Origin: Leptospira kmetyi serovar Malaysia str. Bejo-Iso9
Lineage (GTDB): Bacteria > Spirochaetota > Leptospiria > Leptospirales > Leptospiraceae
Direction: 5' to 3'
NCBI RefSeq assembly: GCF_000243735.2
Contig: NZ_AHMP02000003.1
Location: forward strand, 1,760,001-1,824,000
DNA: 64,000 nt
Shown here: positions 12,300 to 20,702 of the stretch, one piece after another
Layout: each line of letters begins with the position of its first letter
How positions within the stretch are numbered: the stretch's first letter is position 1
Program-made: the position numbers and the translations under genes
The notes under the pieces: model-generated
Told to the model about the DNA's origin: nothing
The model's input: only the letters and a program-made list of their open reading frames with translations
The model's database searches: none

Positions 12300-13121
12300 T
12301 CACTGATTCAAAAACTCGATCACTCTTTCCCTTTGAGCAGAATTGCTAGAACCGGAATGCCCTTGATTCGGAGTGACGAATAAGGGAACCTCGGGAACGT
12401 TCGGACATTCTTTTTTGAGCGTATTGTTCAATGCGACAACCCAGTTCTTAGAAAGCTCGAGACGATTCTTACCGAACGAACCGTCTTTTGGAATCGCGGG
12501 ATCGACCGTATCCAACTCGCCGACGGTGACGCTGATCGGAGTTTTGCAAAAATTCTTAAACTCCAAAGAAACGTTTTCCGGAAAGTCCTTCTTCCTTTTA
12601 ATACCGCTCGGAAAATTTCTTTCGCCATCGGGAAACGTATACCAACCCGGCGCCGATATAAACGCTCTTTGAACCTGAGGACCGTACATTAGAATATAAC
12701 GATGTGTGAATTGAGCTCCGCCCGAATGGCCGTAAAAATAAAGACGATCGGTATTAAGTTCGTGTTCCGATTTTACTTTTTTAAGGATCTCGCGAAGAAA
12801 CAAATCCCCTCTTTGATCTCCGTTGATCACCGTGGCGTAATCGTCCCAGAGTTCTTTTTTAAAAATCGGAATGACCATCGGAACGTTCAGTTTATCGGCG
12901 ATCGGTTTTCCGAAACGAAGATAATTGTCCCAATCATAAGCCTTGCTGTGAACGATCACAAGAACGCCCTTGTTCTTATCGTAATCCTTAGGATAATATT
13001 CCAGATATTCAAGACTTGGAATTGCTTGGACCGAAACGGTAAGAATCCAAATCGACAAAACGAGAACGTAACGAGCGGATTTTTTTTTCCAATCGATCTT
13101 ATTGTTGAATCGTTCCGGCAT
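12300..13121 (-). CDS. Secreted alpha/beta hydrolase
   Basis: I place the start at the ATG at 13121, which has GAGAGG about 10 bases upstream; an upstream TTG is less likely. The 273-residue product has a basic N-terminus and a signal-like hydrophobic stretch ([15 protein letters not shown]). The fold is indicated by the nucleophile elbow YGHSGGAQ, an acidic position in VGELDTVDP, and a late His in [12 protein letters not shown]-depolymerase-like or feruloyl-esterase-like enzymes look similar; the substrate is unknown. The start overlaps the end of the enoyl-CoA hydratase gene by 23 bases, implying one transcript. Confidence 0.8.
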   Translation of the reverse strand: MPERFNNKIDWKKKSARYVLVLSIWILTVSVQAIPSLEYLEYYPKDYDKNKGVLVIVHSKAYDWDNYLRFGKPIADKLNVPMVIPIFKKELWDDYATVINGDQRGDLFLREILKKVKSEHELNTDRLYFYGHSGGAQFTHRYILMYGPQVQRAFISAPGWYTFPDGERNFPSGIKRKKDFPENVSLEFKNFCKTPISVTVGELDTVDPAIPKDGSFGKNRLELSKNWVVALNNTLKKECPNVPEVPLFVTPNQGHSGSSNSAQRERVIEFLNQ

Positions 13122-13845
13122 AACTACGCACCCTCTCAAAAAATTTCGGATCGTCTAAAACGGCCGCAAACTCGTCGAATTCATTCTTTAAATTTTCGTA
13201 TAAGTCGCCCGTGAAATAATTGTTAGCGATCCCTTTTAGGACGGATAACAGATTCAAATCCCACTGTGAAAGTTTGGAAGCGACTTGAACCGCGTGTTCC
13301 AAAACGTTTTCCTTCTCATAGATTTCGTCCACGATTCCCAAACTTAAGGCTTGTGAAGAACGGATCGGATCTCCCTTTAACGTAAGACTCAACGCCTTGG
13401 AAGGACCGACTTTTCTTGCAAGAGTTGTGATGAGAGGAGGACCTCCGAAACGAATTTCGGGACGAAACAAAATCGCCTTCTTTTCGGAAACGATATAATC
13501 GCCGCAAAGAGCGAGATCAAAGCCGCCCGCCGAAGCAAAACCCTTCAGAACCGTGACTACCGGTTTCGGAAATCCGTAGAGTGCATAATGATATTCTAAT
13601 ATTCTATGACGAAAGGATTCCATATCGGTTCGAACGACCTCTCCCAGATCGTAACCGCTTGAAAAATGTTTACCGGAAGAATGGAGAACGATCGCCTTTA
13701 CGGAATCGTCTTTGGCGCTTGAGTTGAATACGGTCTCAAGTTCGTCCCGGATCTTAACGTTCAACGCGTTGGATTTTTCGGGACGATTGAGGGTTACGAT
13801 CAGAATCGTTTCCCTTAACTCCGTAACGAGACATTCATACTTCAT
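13099..13845 (-). CDS. Enoyl-CoA hydratase/isomerase (crotonase) family protein
   Basis: The start is set at the ATG at 13845 behind GGAAAGGA; this gives 248 residues and a normal crotonase N-terminus ([29 protein letters not shown]). The oxyanion-hole segments [11 protein letters not shown] and [17 protein letters not shown] are present. At the position of the first catalytic Glu of classic hydratases (GGCELA) the sequence reads GGFDLA, an Asp; the second Glu is kept in RPEIRFG. Hydratase, isomerase or hydrolase activity on an acyl-CoA is possible. It is co-directional with, and overlaps, the hydrolase gene. Confidence 0.85.
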   Translation of the reverse strand: MKYECLVTELRETILIVTLNRPEKSNALNVKIRDELETVFNSSAKDDSVKAIVLHSSGKHFSSGYDLGEVVRTDMESFRHRILEYHYALYGFPKPVVTVLKGFASAGGFDLALCGDYIVSEKKAILFRPEIRFGGPPLITTLARKVGPSKALSLTLKGDPIRSSQALSLGIVDEIYEKENVLEHAVQVASKLSQWDLNLLSVLKGIANNYFTGDLYENLKNEFDEFAAVLDDPKFFERVRSYAGTIQQ

Positions 13846-13935
13846 GCTTCGATCCTTTCCAGCTCGAATGAAAAACGCGCACGATCCTAACCTCGGGCGC
13901 GTCTTATGCAAGAAGAATTTATCGCCGAAGCGGAT

Positions 13936-14886
13936 TCATTCGTTCCAATTCGGAAAATGAGAAAGGGATTCCTGCGCGATCGAATCATGAGAAGGAATCA
14001 AATGAATCTCCGGTTTTTTAGAAACGAGTTTATGAACGCGACTCAATTCTTTTCCGAGCTCTTCCGGATGAGCGTCCGCGATTCTCCTGGAAAGTCTCGG
14101 TTTGTGCGCGGGAATCAAAAAACCTTCCTTGGACCAGGAAATATCTCCCGTAAAGAAATATCTTTTTTCCTTCGATAGATTGACGAACAACCCGATCGAA
14201 CCTCCTCCGTGTCCTTCCATCGGAACGAAAACGATACTACCGTCGCCGAATAGATCCAAACTTTTCGAATACGATTCGTAGGGAACGTCGTCGAAAGAAA
14301 TATTCTCCCAAAGAATCCGATCACCGTCGAACTGCCTTTGAATGTATCCGTGTCTTGAGTCGGACTTGATCGCGGCGTCTCGTTCTTCTTTTGTGGTTAT
14401 AATTTTCGCCCAAGGAAAATCCTTGATGCCGCTCGCGTGATCCCAGTGCATATGGGAAAGATAAACTTTGCCGATCTGTTTCGGATCGTAACCCGCTTTT
14501 TGTAAAACCTCAATTGCAGGAACATGATCCGTATAAGCCATCAGAATTTTTAGATGAATCGGCTTTAACGCGAATTGTTCCCGGATATCGGTTCCGAGTC
14601 CCGTATCAAACAAGAACTTTCCCTTCGGATGTTCCACAAGCAGAGCGGAATGCGCGACGATTCTTTTTTTGAGAAGATTTCCTCCCTCGAACAAAAAAGC
14701 CTCCGAGGTTCCCGCGTTTGCGGTTCGAATCAACGTAAAACGAACGCCCGGATTTCGAAAATTCGAAAGACGCGGCTCTGCAACTTCCACATCATTCTGA
14801 ATCTCTAATTTAGGATATCCTAATGAATATACCAATCCGATCGATAAAACTCCCAACACACCCAATGTGATCCACGGATATTTCAT
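13936..14886 (-). CDS. Metallo-beta-lactamase-fold hydrolase, lactonase-like, membrane-anchored
   Basis: The start is the ATG at 14886 with a GGGGAAAAG ribosome site; the product is 316 residues. An N-terminal hydrophobic anchor (YPWITLGVLGVLSIGLVYSLG) is followed by an MBL domain with the metal motif LSHMHWDHASG (H-x-H-x-D-H), a FTGDISW Asp motif and a later SHD. The best resemblance is to the N-acyl-homoserine-lactonase-like group of MBL proteins. The start codon overlaps the stop of the TetR gene upstream (ATGA), so the regulator is probably co-transcribed with it. The lactonase label is an inference from family resemblance. Confidence 0.83.
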   Translation of the reverse strand: MKYPWITLGVLGVLSIGLVYSLGYPKLEIQNDVEVAEPRLSNFRNPGVRFTLIRTANAGTSEAFLFEGGNLLKKRIVAHSALLVEHPKGKFLFDTGLGTDIREQFALKPIHLKILMAYTDHVPAIEVLQKAGYDPKQIGKVYLSHMHWDHASGIKDFPWAKIITTKEERDAAIKSDSRHGYIQRQFDGDRILWENISFDDVPYESYSKSLDLFGDGSIVFVPMEGHGGGSIGLFVNLSKEKRYFFTGDISWSKEGFLIPAHKPRLSRRIADAHPEELGKELSRVHKLVSKKPEIHLIPSHDSIAQESLSHFPNWNE

Positions 14887-15470
14887 AAATTCTTTTCCCC
14901 TTGTTGCACTAAAATTTTCGCGGTTTTGGAAGCGGATCGCAAAGGTTCCGGATCTTGACGGGTTCTGGAAAGAAGAATCGCGCCTTCCAAAAGACAAAGA
15001 ATCGAAGTGGATAACACTGCCGCCTCTTTCTTATCCCAGCCCTTACCGATAAAAAAAGTTTCCAGTCCTTGATTCCATTCTCCAAAAATATTTCTGCAGG
15101 CTTCGTTGACCGGGTTTCCTTTGGAAACCGTTTCGGATGCCGTTGTTGCGACGGGGCAACCTTGGCTGTAATCGGTTCCAACGAGTTTGTTCTCCAATGC
15201 CTTGAAGATGGAAACGATCGCACTCGAAGCGGATCGGGAAGACGACAACAAAGAGCCCAACATCGCACCCATCGCTCTTCCCGAAGTTGTGATCGCTTCC
15301 GCCGCGAGATCTTCCTTTCCGCCCGGAAAATGAAAATAGATCGAACCCTTCGGGGAACCGGAGGATTCAACGATGTCGTTCAACCCGGTTCCGTTATAAC
15401 CTTTTGTTTCCAAGGAGAATGCCATGGCGCGAACCATTTTCTCCTTCGACGTAGCTCCTTTTTCACCCAT
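14883..15470 (-). CDS. TetR-family regulator (LmrA/YxaF-like)
   Basis: The start is set at the ATG at 15470 behind CTGAGG; the product is 195 residues. The N-terminal helix-turn-helix reads SKEKMVRAMAFSLETKGYNGTGLNDIVESSGSPKGSIYFHFPGGKEDL, very close to the LmrA/YxaF group. The C-terminal ligand domain has the CPVATTASET motif common in that group. The gene overlaps the metallo-hydrolase gene by 4 bases and probably controls it and itself. The ligand is unknown. Confidence 0.87.
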   Translation of the reverse strand: MGEKGATSKEKMVRAMAFSLETKGYNGTGLNDIVESSGSPKGSIYFHFPGGKEDLAAEAITTSGRAMGAMLGSLLSSSRSASSAIVSIFKALENKLVGTDYSQGCPVATTASETVSKGNPVNEACRNIFGEWNQGLETFFIGKGWDKKEAAVLSTSILCLLEGAILLSRTRQDPEPLRSASKTAKILVQQGEKNL

Positions 15471-15551
15471 AGGCCTCAGGGACACGATATAAATAGACCG
15501 GTCAACATATTTTTTGCATCTCGATTTGAAATTTTTTGCAATCAAATCCGC

Positions 15552-16643
15552 TCAAAAAACGATCTTCGGGGGAAGTTCCAAAAAGGAAGAATATCTTTCA
15601 GCGGCTTCGACGATTCCGTCTTTGATCTTTCCGTTCGGTTTGACAAACGGTGAAATCTCGATCAGTATATGATCTTTTTTGAATGTTCTTTTCCAGGTTC
15701 CGATCACCTTTCCCGCGACCACGATCGTAGCGCTGAAAACTCCGTTGGCGGGAATCATTCGTTTTTGATAAGCGACATCGATCGAAGCTCCTCGATCCGT
15801 ATATCCGAGTAAGAATTCGTCGAAACCGGGTAAAAGATAAACGTCGTCTTTTGTGGAATTGTCCAAAGCGGAGTCTTGCAGATTCTTCGGCATCCAATAC
15901 GTTTTCTCTTCGACTACTTCGCTTTTCAACCTGGATGAAACGCCGTCCAAGGCTTTCTTCGCGTCGCTTGCGCTTAAACCCGACCACCAGATAAAGTCAA
16001 AGATCGTAGCAGGTCCTCTGCTTCGGAAGAATCGCATCGCCAATTCGTTTAAGGCTTCTTCGTCGGTTTTCGTTTCGGCTTTCGTTTTAACGAGCCATTC
16101 GTCGAACAAAACGTAAGTGAATTCCTTTTCTCTTCTTTCGCCGAAACAAAGAATCTGATCCAAACCCGCTCTCTGAAGAATAAAGGACAAACGATTTTTG
16201 GTCGCGTCGATTCCCGCTTTGGAAAACAGATCGGTCAATTCTTCCCGAGTCAGACTTTTGTTTCCCTTTAATTCTTGGATCATCAATCGATTGCATTTTT
16301 TGAATAGGGAAGAATCGAGTTCCAACTCCTGGTATCGTTTCGCGTTGTTACGAACGAGCTTCGGACCGAGCAACTCCAACATCCATCGTAAGTCTTTGGC
16401 TTCCGTGAAATGCAACGTGCCCCGCAAGGGCCAGGAACGAACGATTCTTTTTTGGGAAATCGCCTTTTCGATTTCATCGTCTCTGGAATTTGTTAAGCGA
16501 AGTCCGATCGACCACTTCGATCCGAAATAATCCTGACCTTGTATCGCTCCGAGCCATGCGACCACCTCGGCGGGATTTTTATTTTCGATCTTGGAAATCC
16601 GATGAGAGAATAATCTGAGTGCGGCGATCTCCGAAAGTTTCAA
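15552..16643 (-). CDS. AlkZ-like winged-helix DNA glycosylase family protein
   Basis: A 363-residue protein of the winged-helix DNA-binding family (HTH_42) that contains the AlkZ interstrand-crosslink glycosylases. The segment WLGAIQGQDYFGSKWSIGLRL contains a Q-x-Q pair (QGQ), the catalytic motif of AlkZ, and the following RSWPLRGTLHF is also typical. The C-terminal part with YLLPGFDEFLLGYTDR and MIPANGVFSATIVVAGKVIGTWKR closes the family fold. It is on the same strand as the histidine kinase gene, which ends 15 bases away upstream, so read-through is possible. A role in DNA alkylation repair is inferred from the family. Confidence 0.8.
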   Translation of the reverse strand: MKLSEIAALRLFSHRISKIENKNPAEVVAWLGAIQGQDYFGSKWSIGLRLTNSRDDEIEKAISQKRIVRSWPLRGTLHFTEAKDLRWMLELLGPKLVRNNAKRYQELELDSSLFKKCNRLMIQELKGNKSLTREELTDLFSKAGIDATKNRLSFILQRAGLDQILCFGERREKEFTYVLFDEWLVKTKAETKTDEEALNELAMRFFRSRGPATIFDFIWWSGLSASDAKKALDGVSSRLKSEVVEEKTYWMPKNLQDSALDNSTKDDVYLLPGFDEFLLGYTDRGASIDVAYQKRMIPANGVFSATIVVAGKVIGTWKRTFKKDHILIEISPFVKPNGKIKDGIVEAAERYSSFLELPPKIVF

Positions 16644-16658
16644 ATCGATTCTCCCTTT

Positions 16659-17804
16659 TTAATTAAGAAGACTGGCAAACGTATCCTGATCGGAAAATTC
16701 CAAGATCGCCTTGGATCCGGTTCCGTTCGATTCGAAACGAAAGGTCCCCTTCAACTGTTGAACCATCACGGAAATCAAAGTGAACCCCGCCGTTTTCGGT
16801 TGCGACCAAGTGGAATTTTTCGCGATCCCCGGGCCCGTATCCGCAACGGTCAACGTATAACGATTTTCGGAGAATTTCAACTCAACAAGTATTATGGATT
16901 CCTTATGTTTTGGGGAAGAATGCCGGAGTGCGTTGTTCAAAAGTTCGCAGACGATCATTGCAAATGGAACCGAAATTTCTATACTCAACGGAGCGCCGTT
17001 CTCGCTTACGTTCAATTCTATCTTATGCGAAGAGGATTGAAACGAAATCAAACGGATAATCTCCTCCAAAACGGCGTTTAAATCCACCTCGTAGTTCGTT
17101 TCCGTTTTGTAGATCGCGTCGTGAATTCTCGACAACATAAGAATTCTTTCGTTGAATTTTTCGATCTGTTGGAGATCGGATTCTCCCTTGGAAGATTGAT
17201 GCAGATTCGCAAAACCGCTCAGGATCTGAAGATTATTCTTAACCCTGTGATGGATTTCACGGATAAAAATTTCCTTTTCGCGCGCGTGGCTCGTCAAAAC
17301 CCGAACCGTGATGATCGCGATCGTACAAAAAAGAATCAGCTTTAAAATCGTGTCCACGATAAACGCGGACGACACTTCTCCCTGCGTATACGCTTGATAC
17401 AATCGGATCGACATTAGAGTTCCCGAATATACGGAAACTGCGACGGTTTGACGGATCTCCGCGAAGTGAAGAAACATGATGATGATCGTGGCCATCGAAA
17501 AGAAGATGTTCCCGTTCTTCATTCCGAACTGAAGACCGATCGTCCAAGCGATCAGGGTCAGATATAGAATGGCTTTGATCGCGTAGTTCAGGCGGCCTAA
17601 CAGCAATAAGGCGATCGAAACGAGGGAAGAAATTCCGAAAACCAAAAATCCGAATCGAATTCCTTGTCGAATGTACATCAAACAAGCGACGAGCGATACG
17701 AAAAAGATGATCAGATCCATCACGTAAAGATGACGGGCCTTGTTGCGGGTGAGATAATCCCTTCTTCCGTAAATTCGATCGAGTCTTTCGAAAAACATTT
17801 TCAA
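16659..17804 (-). CDS. Membrane histidine kinase, HisKA_2 type
   Basis: A 381-residue protein. Residues about 28-170 form six hydrophobic helices. The dimerisation and phosphoacceptor motif follows as FIREIHHRVKNNLQILSGF, typical of HisKA_2/HWE-related kinases, then an HATPase domain with MIVCELLNNALRHS and VADTGPGIA. No receiver domain and no response regulator gene are adjacent, so it is an orphan. The signal sensed by the membrane part is unknown. Confidence 0.9.
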   Translation of the reverse strand: MKMFFERLDRIYGRRDYLTRNKARHLYVMDLIIFFVSLVACLMYIRQGIRFGFLVFGISSLVSIALLLLGRLNYAIKAILYLTLIAWTIGLQFGMKNGNIFFSMATIIIMFLHFAEIRQTVAVSVYSGTLMSIRLYQAYTQGEVSSAFIVDTILKLILFCTIAIITVRVLTSHAREKEIFIREIHHRVKNNLQILSGFANLHQSSKGESDLQQIEKFNERILMLSRIHDAIYKTETNYEVDLNAVLEEIIRLISFQSSSHKIELNVSENGAPLSIEISVPFAMIVCELLNNALRHSSPKHKESIILVELKFSENRYTLTVADTGPGIAKNSTWSQPKTAGFTLISVMVQQLKGTFRFESNGTGSKAILEFSDQDTFASLLN

Positions 17805-17902
17805 ATTTCGTTCGATTCGAGTCGAATGATCGAATCAAGGACGGGAACATATTCGAAATCCTCTTTGAAATTACAAATGTTTTTCGTTCAATTGGAAATT
17901 AC

Positions 17903-18700
17903 TTATTGTTGTTCTGAAAGTCGAGTCAGTCGATCCAGAAAATTCACGGCAAAACTTCCGGTACCGTTAGATTCCTTTGCGGCTTGGGAACCTGCAATCG
18001 CGAATACGGCGGAAGCGGACACGGATGCGCGTAACGGATCCTTTTGTACGCCTAAAAAGGAAGCGATCAGCGCACCCAAGGAGCAACCGACTCCGGTAAC
18101 CTTGGTCATGATCGGATCTCCGCCCGGAACTGAAATAATTTGTTTCCCGTCCGTTACATAATCGACTTCCCCGCTTACGGCGACGATCGCGCCCGTTTTT
18201 TCGGAAAGCTCCTTTGCGTAAGGAATGGCTTGTAAAGAACTCGCCGTGGAATCCACTCCTTTCCCACCGCCCACGGTTCCGGCTAACGCAAGTATTTCGG
18301 AAGCGTTTCCTCGAATAACAGCGGGTTTGAATTCCAAAAGTTCTCGAACGATATCCGTTCTGAAACGAAGCGCACCCGCGGCGACCGGATCGATCACCCA
18401 AGGCGTTCCCGCTTTCCGAGCCGAAGCCGCCGCGATCTTCATCGCCTTTGCGTCGACGGAAGTTACCGTGCCGACGTTGATCAACAAAGCGCTAGCGATC
18501 TTCGCAAAGTCTTCCACCTCTTCTTCCGCGATCACCATCGCGGGCGAAGCCCCGATCGCGAGTAAAACGTTCGCGGTCCAATTGGTTACGACGATGTTCG
18601 TGATCACATGTGTTAACGGAGAATGTTTTCGTAGTTCGGAAAGATCCTCTACGATTTCTTTTGCGGGCCAGATTCTTTCTTGAATTTGAGTGTTCGACAT
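17903..18700 (-). CDS. thiM: Hydroxyethylthiazole kinase
   Basis: A 265-residue cytosolic kinase of the ribokinase-like fold that phosphorylates 4-methyl-5-(2-hydroxyethyl)thiazole in thiamine salvage. Diagnostic stretches are [27 protein letters not shown] near the N-terminus, [29 protein letters not shown], and the ATP/anion-hole motif [16 protein letters not shown] with the catalytic Cys. No thiD or thiE gene and no thi-box riboswitch could be seen upstream (18701-18842), so it seems a lone salvage gene here. The start ATG at 18700 follows a GAAAG-like weak ribosome site. Confidence 0.93.
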   Translation of the reverse strand: MSNTQIQERIWPAKEIVEDLSELRKHSPLTHVITNIVVTNWTANVLLAIGASPAMVIAEEEVEDFAKIASALLINVGTVTSVDAKAMKIAAASARKAGTPWVIDPVAAGALRFRTDIVRELLEFKPAVIRGNASEILALAGTVGGGKGVDSTASSLQAIPYAKELSEKTGAIVAVSGEVDYVTDGKQIISVPGGDPIMTKVTGVGCSLGALIASFLGVQKDPLRASVSASAVFAIAGSQAAKESNGTGSFAVNFLDRLTRLSEQQ

Positions 18701-18799
18701 GATCTTTCACTTCGTATTAACGGAAGAACCCGTTCTTGTAAAGAATTTTCAGTATGAATTCCGGAAACCCGATCCGCGGGAAACAGGTCCAACGCGTAT

Positions 18800-18827
18800 C
18801 GATTCGAAACGAGAAACCGTCGAATCG
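18800..18827. promoter_or_regulatory. Inverted repeat upstream of the Cys-rich protein gene
   Basis: CGATTCGA (18800-18807) and TCGAATCG (18820-18827) are perfect inverted 8-mers around a 12-base loop, ending just before the TTAGGAG ribosome site of the next gene. It could be an operator or an RNA hairpin affecting translation; no regulator is assigned. Confidence 0.35.
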
Positions 18828-18842
18828 ACTTAGGAGCATCGA

Positions 18843-19235
18843 ATGAAATCGATCTTAAAAACTTTTATCTTGGGAATTTGTTTCCTTCCTCTTTTGACCG
18901 CGACCTACGCACAACCCTCGGGCGGTCCTCCGAACGACGCGTGCAGAACCGAAAGAGAAACCTATTGTAGGGATTTTCGTCCCGGACCGGAAGGTCATCG
19001 TTGTTTGAAGGAGAATGAATCGAAACTTTCCGCGGCTTGCAAAACACAACTCGCAGAAAGAGAAGCAAGACATCACGCGATGAAACAGGCTTGTGCGAGC
19101 GACGAGGAAAAATTCTGTAAGGATGCCACAAGGGAGAATGGAGGTCCGATGCGTTGTTTGAAATCTCACGAAGCCGAGTTATCCGCAAAATGTAAGGAAG
19201 CTCTTCCTCCTCCGCCGCCCGGGGATCGAAGATAA
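18843..19235 (+). CDS. Secreted Cys-rich protein with GLG1-type repeats
   Basis: A 130-residue protein with a clear signal peptide (LKTFILGICFLPLLTATYAQ), so it is exported. The mature part has two similar modules of the form C-x(6-7)-YC or FC-x-D, then RCLK-x(3)-E-x-LS-x-x-C, a pattern I recognise from the cysteine-rich GLG1/Golgi apparatus protein 1 repeat. The modules are CRTERETYCRDFRPG with HRCLKENESKLSAAC, and CASDEEKFCKDATREN with MRCLKSHEAELSAKC. The C-terminus is proline-rich (ALPPPPPG). A good TTAGGAG ribosome site precedes the ATG. Four Cys per module suggest disulfides in the periplasm or outside the cell. Function unknown. Confidence 0.8.
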   Translation: MKSILKTFILGICFLPLLTATYAQPSGGPPNDACRTERETYCRDFRPGPEGHRCLKENESKLSAACKTQLAEREARHHAMKQACASDEEKFCKDATRENGGPMRCLKSHEAELSAKCKEALPPPPPGDRR

Positions 19236-19307
19236 GATTCGAAATAGGCTTGACCGGACCGGCTCGGACGAAACAAAATCGCTCAGTCAAAATTCTTCGG
19301 ATTAAAA

Positions 19308-20555
19308 ATGAAACTCAAAACCGTTCTGTTTATCTTTTACGTATTCCAAATCCTGTTCACGTTGACGATGAAATTTCTTTCGTATCAAGGGGACGATTCT
19401 CCGCAATTACATGAGCAAATTCTAAAGTATTTTACGGAAGACGACGTCGTCAAAGGAATCGAATACGCAAGGAGCGGTTTTTTCGCTTCGGTTCTTTCCG
19501 ATCTGATCGATTTCGTGGTCGCCGGTCTTTTCGTATTCTCCCCTCTCGCGGTTCGTCTGGAGGAATGGATCGAAAGAAAAACGAAAAATCAATTTTATCT
19601 TACGGTTTTGTTTTTCTTTTTCGTCTTTAGCGCGATTCAATTTTTCGTTTCCATTCCGTTTCAATACTACTTCGGTTTCGTTCTGGAACACAAATTCGGA
19701 TTCTCCAAGATGACGTTTTTGGATTGGGTGATTTATACCGCCAAGGGACTCGGCATCGGAATCGTCGGCGGTAGCGTCGCGGTTTTAGGCGTCGCGTTTC
19801 TTTTGAAAAAATTTGAAAGGGCTTGGAAAGTTCTGGTTCCGGTCGCGACTCTGATCTTGGGTCTTTTGATTTCGATCCTGTTTCCGATCGTGATCACTCC
19901 TTTGTTCTACGAATACAAACCGATCGAAGAAGGAAGTCTGAAACAAAAGATCATCTCTCTCTGTGATCGCGCTCAGATCCAAGTCGAAAACGTATACGTC
20001 ATCAACGAAAGCAAATACTCGGGTCATACGAACGCGTATTTTACGGGTTGGGGACAAAACAGAAAGATATTTCTTTACGATACTCTCATACAAAATCATA
20101 CCGAAGAGGAAATCATAAGCGTACTCGGTCACGAGATCGGACATTGGACTCACAATCATCAGATCAAGGACATTGCGATCAGCACGATCGAAACCCTGTT
20201 GTTGTGTTTTCTTCTTGGTTATTTATTTCAAAAATTCAAAAAGGAAGGATCGATTTCGTTACGCGAATTGTATTCTCCCTCTACATTGCCCTTTTTGTTT
20301 TTACTGTTGTCCCTGTTCGGATCTTTGACAAGACCCGTTTGGAGTTCTTTAAGCCGTTACCAGGAAACCGAAGCCGATCTGGAAGCTTTGATTCTTACCG
20401 GAGATAAAAAGTCGTTTATCTCCACGGAAATCAAAATGGCAAAGGACAATCAAGGAAGACTCAATCCTCATCCGAGCGAGATTTTTTACTATCATTCGCA
20501 TCCGACCACTCTGCAAAGAATTCAATTTGCGGAACGTTGGAAAGAATCGAAATAA
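19308..20555 (+). CDS. M48 family zinc metalloprotease, CAAX protease (Ste24)-like
   Basis: A 415-residue integral membrane protease. Several hydrophobic helices lie in the first 200 residues, then the zinc motif VLGHEIGHWTHNH (HEIGH at 275-279), two more helices, and the third ligand region YQETEADLEALIL. The closing HPTTLQRIQFAERWK is typical of Ste24/HtpX-like enzymes. The length matches Ste24. Bacterial members degrade or process membrane proteins; there is no prenylation system implied. The gene stands alone, 147 bases from the next gene, with a weak ribosome site. Confidence 0.92.
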   Translation: MKLKTVLFIFYVFQILFTLTMKFLSYQGDDSPQLHEQILKYFTEDDVVKGIEYARSGFFASVLSDLIDFVVAGLFVFSPLAVRLEEWIERKTKNQFYLTVLFFFFVFSAIQFFVSIPFQYYFGFVLEHKFGFSKMTFLDWVIYTAKGLGIGIVGGSVAVLGVAFLLKKFERAWKVLVPVATLILGLLISILFPIVITPLFYEYKPIEEGSLKQKIISLCDRAQIQVENVYVINESKYSGHTNAYFTGWGQNRKIFLYDTLIQNHTEEEIISVLGHEIGHWTHNHQIKDIAISTIETLLLCFLLGYLFQKFKKEGSISLRELYSPSTLPFLFLLLSLFGSLTRPVWSSLSRYQETEADLEALILTGDKKSFISTEIKMAKDNQGRLNPHPSEIFYYHSHPTTLQRIQFAERWKESK

Positions 20556-20576
20556 GTTGTCACCGAGAATTTACAT

Positions 20577-20645
20577 AGGCCGGAGATTTTATAGTTTTCA
20601 TTTTAATTCTTTTTTGGGATCATAAAATTATAGAATTTACGGCCT
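20577..20645 (+). promoter_or_regulatory. Long imperfect hairpin in the leader of the proline-catabolism genes
   Basis: The arm 20577-20598 (starting AGGCCG) pairs with 20624-20645 (ending CGGCCT) over 22 positions. Eighteen are Watson-Crick, three are G-U and only 20583/20639 is mismatched; the loop is 25 bases. Compensation by G-U pairs suggests RNA rather than a DNA palindrome. No T-tract follows, so it is not a standard terminator. It ends 57 bases before the ATG of the proline dehydrogenase gene. Confidence 0.5.
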
Positions 20646-20702
20646 GAGATAAATTTCAAACAGCCGCATTCCATTTTTCTGATATTTCGGAGGAATCACA
20701 AG

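Noticed and set aside
18701..18842. Possible TPP riboswitch upstream of thiM
   Set aside because: The conserved CTGAGA and ACCTGATCTGG-type core elements are not present on the minus strand; only a short AAGAAC-CC-GTTCTT dyad at 18724-18737 is seen.
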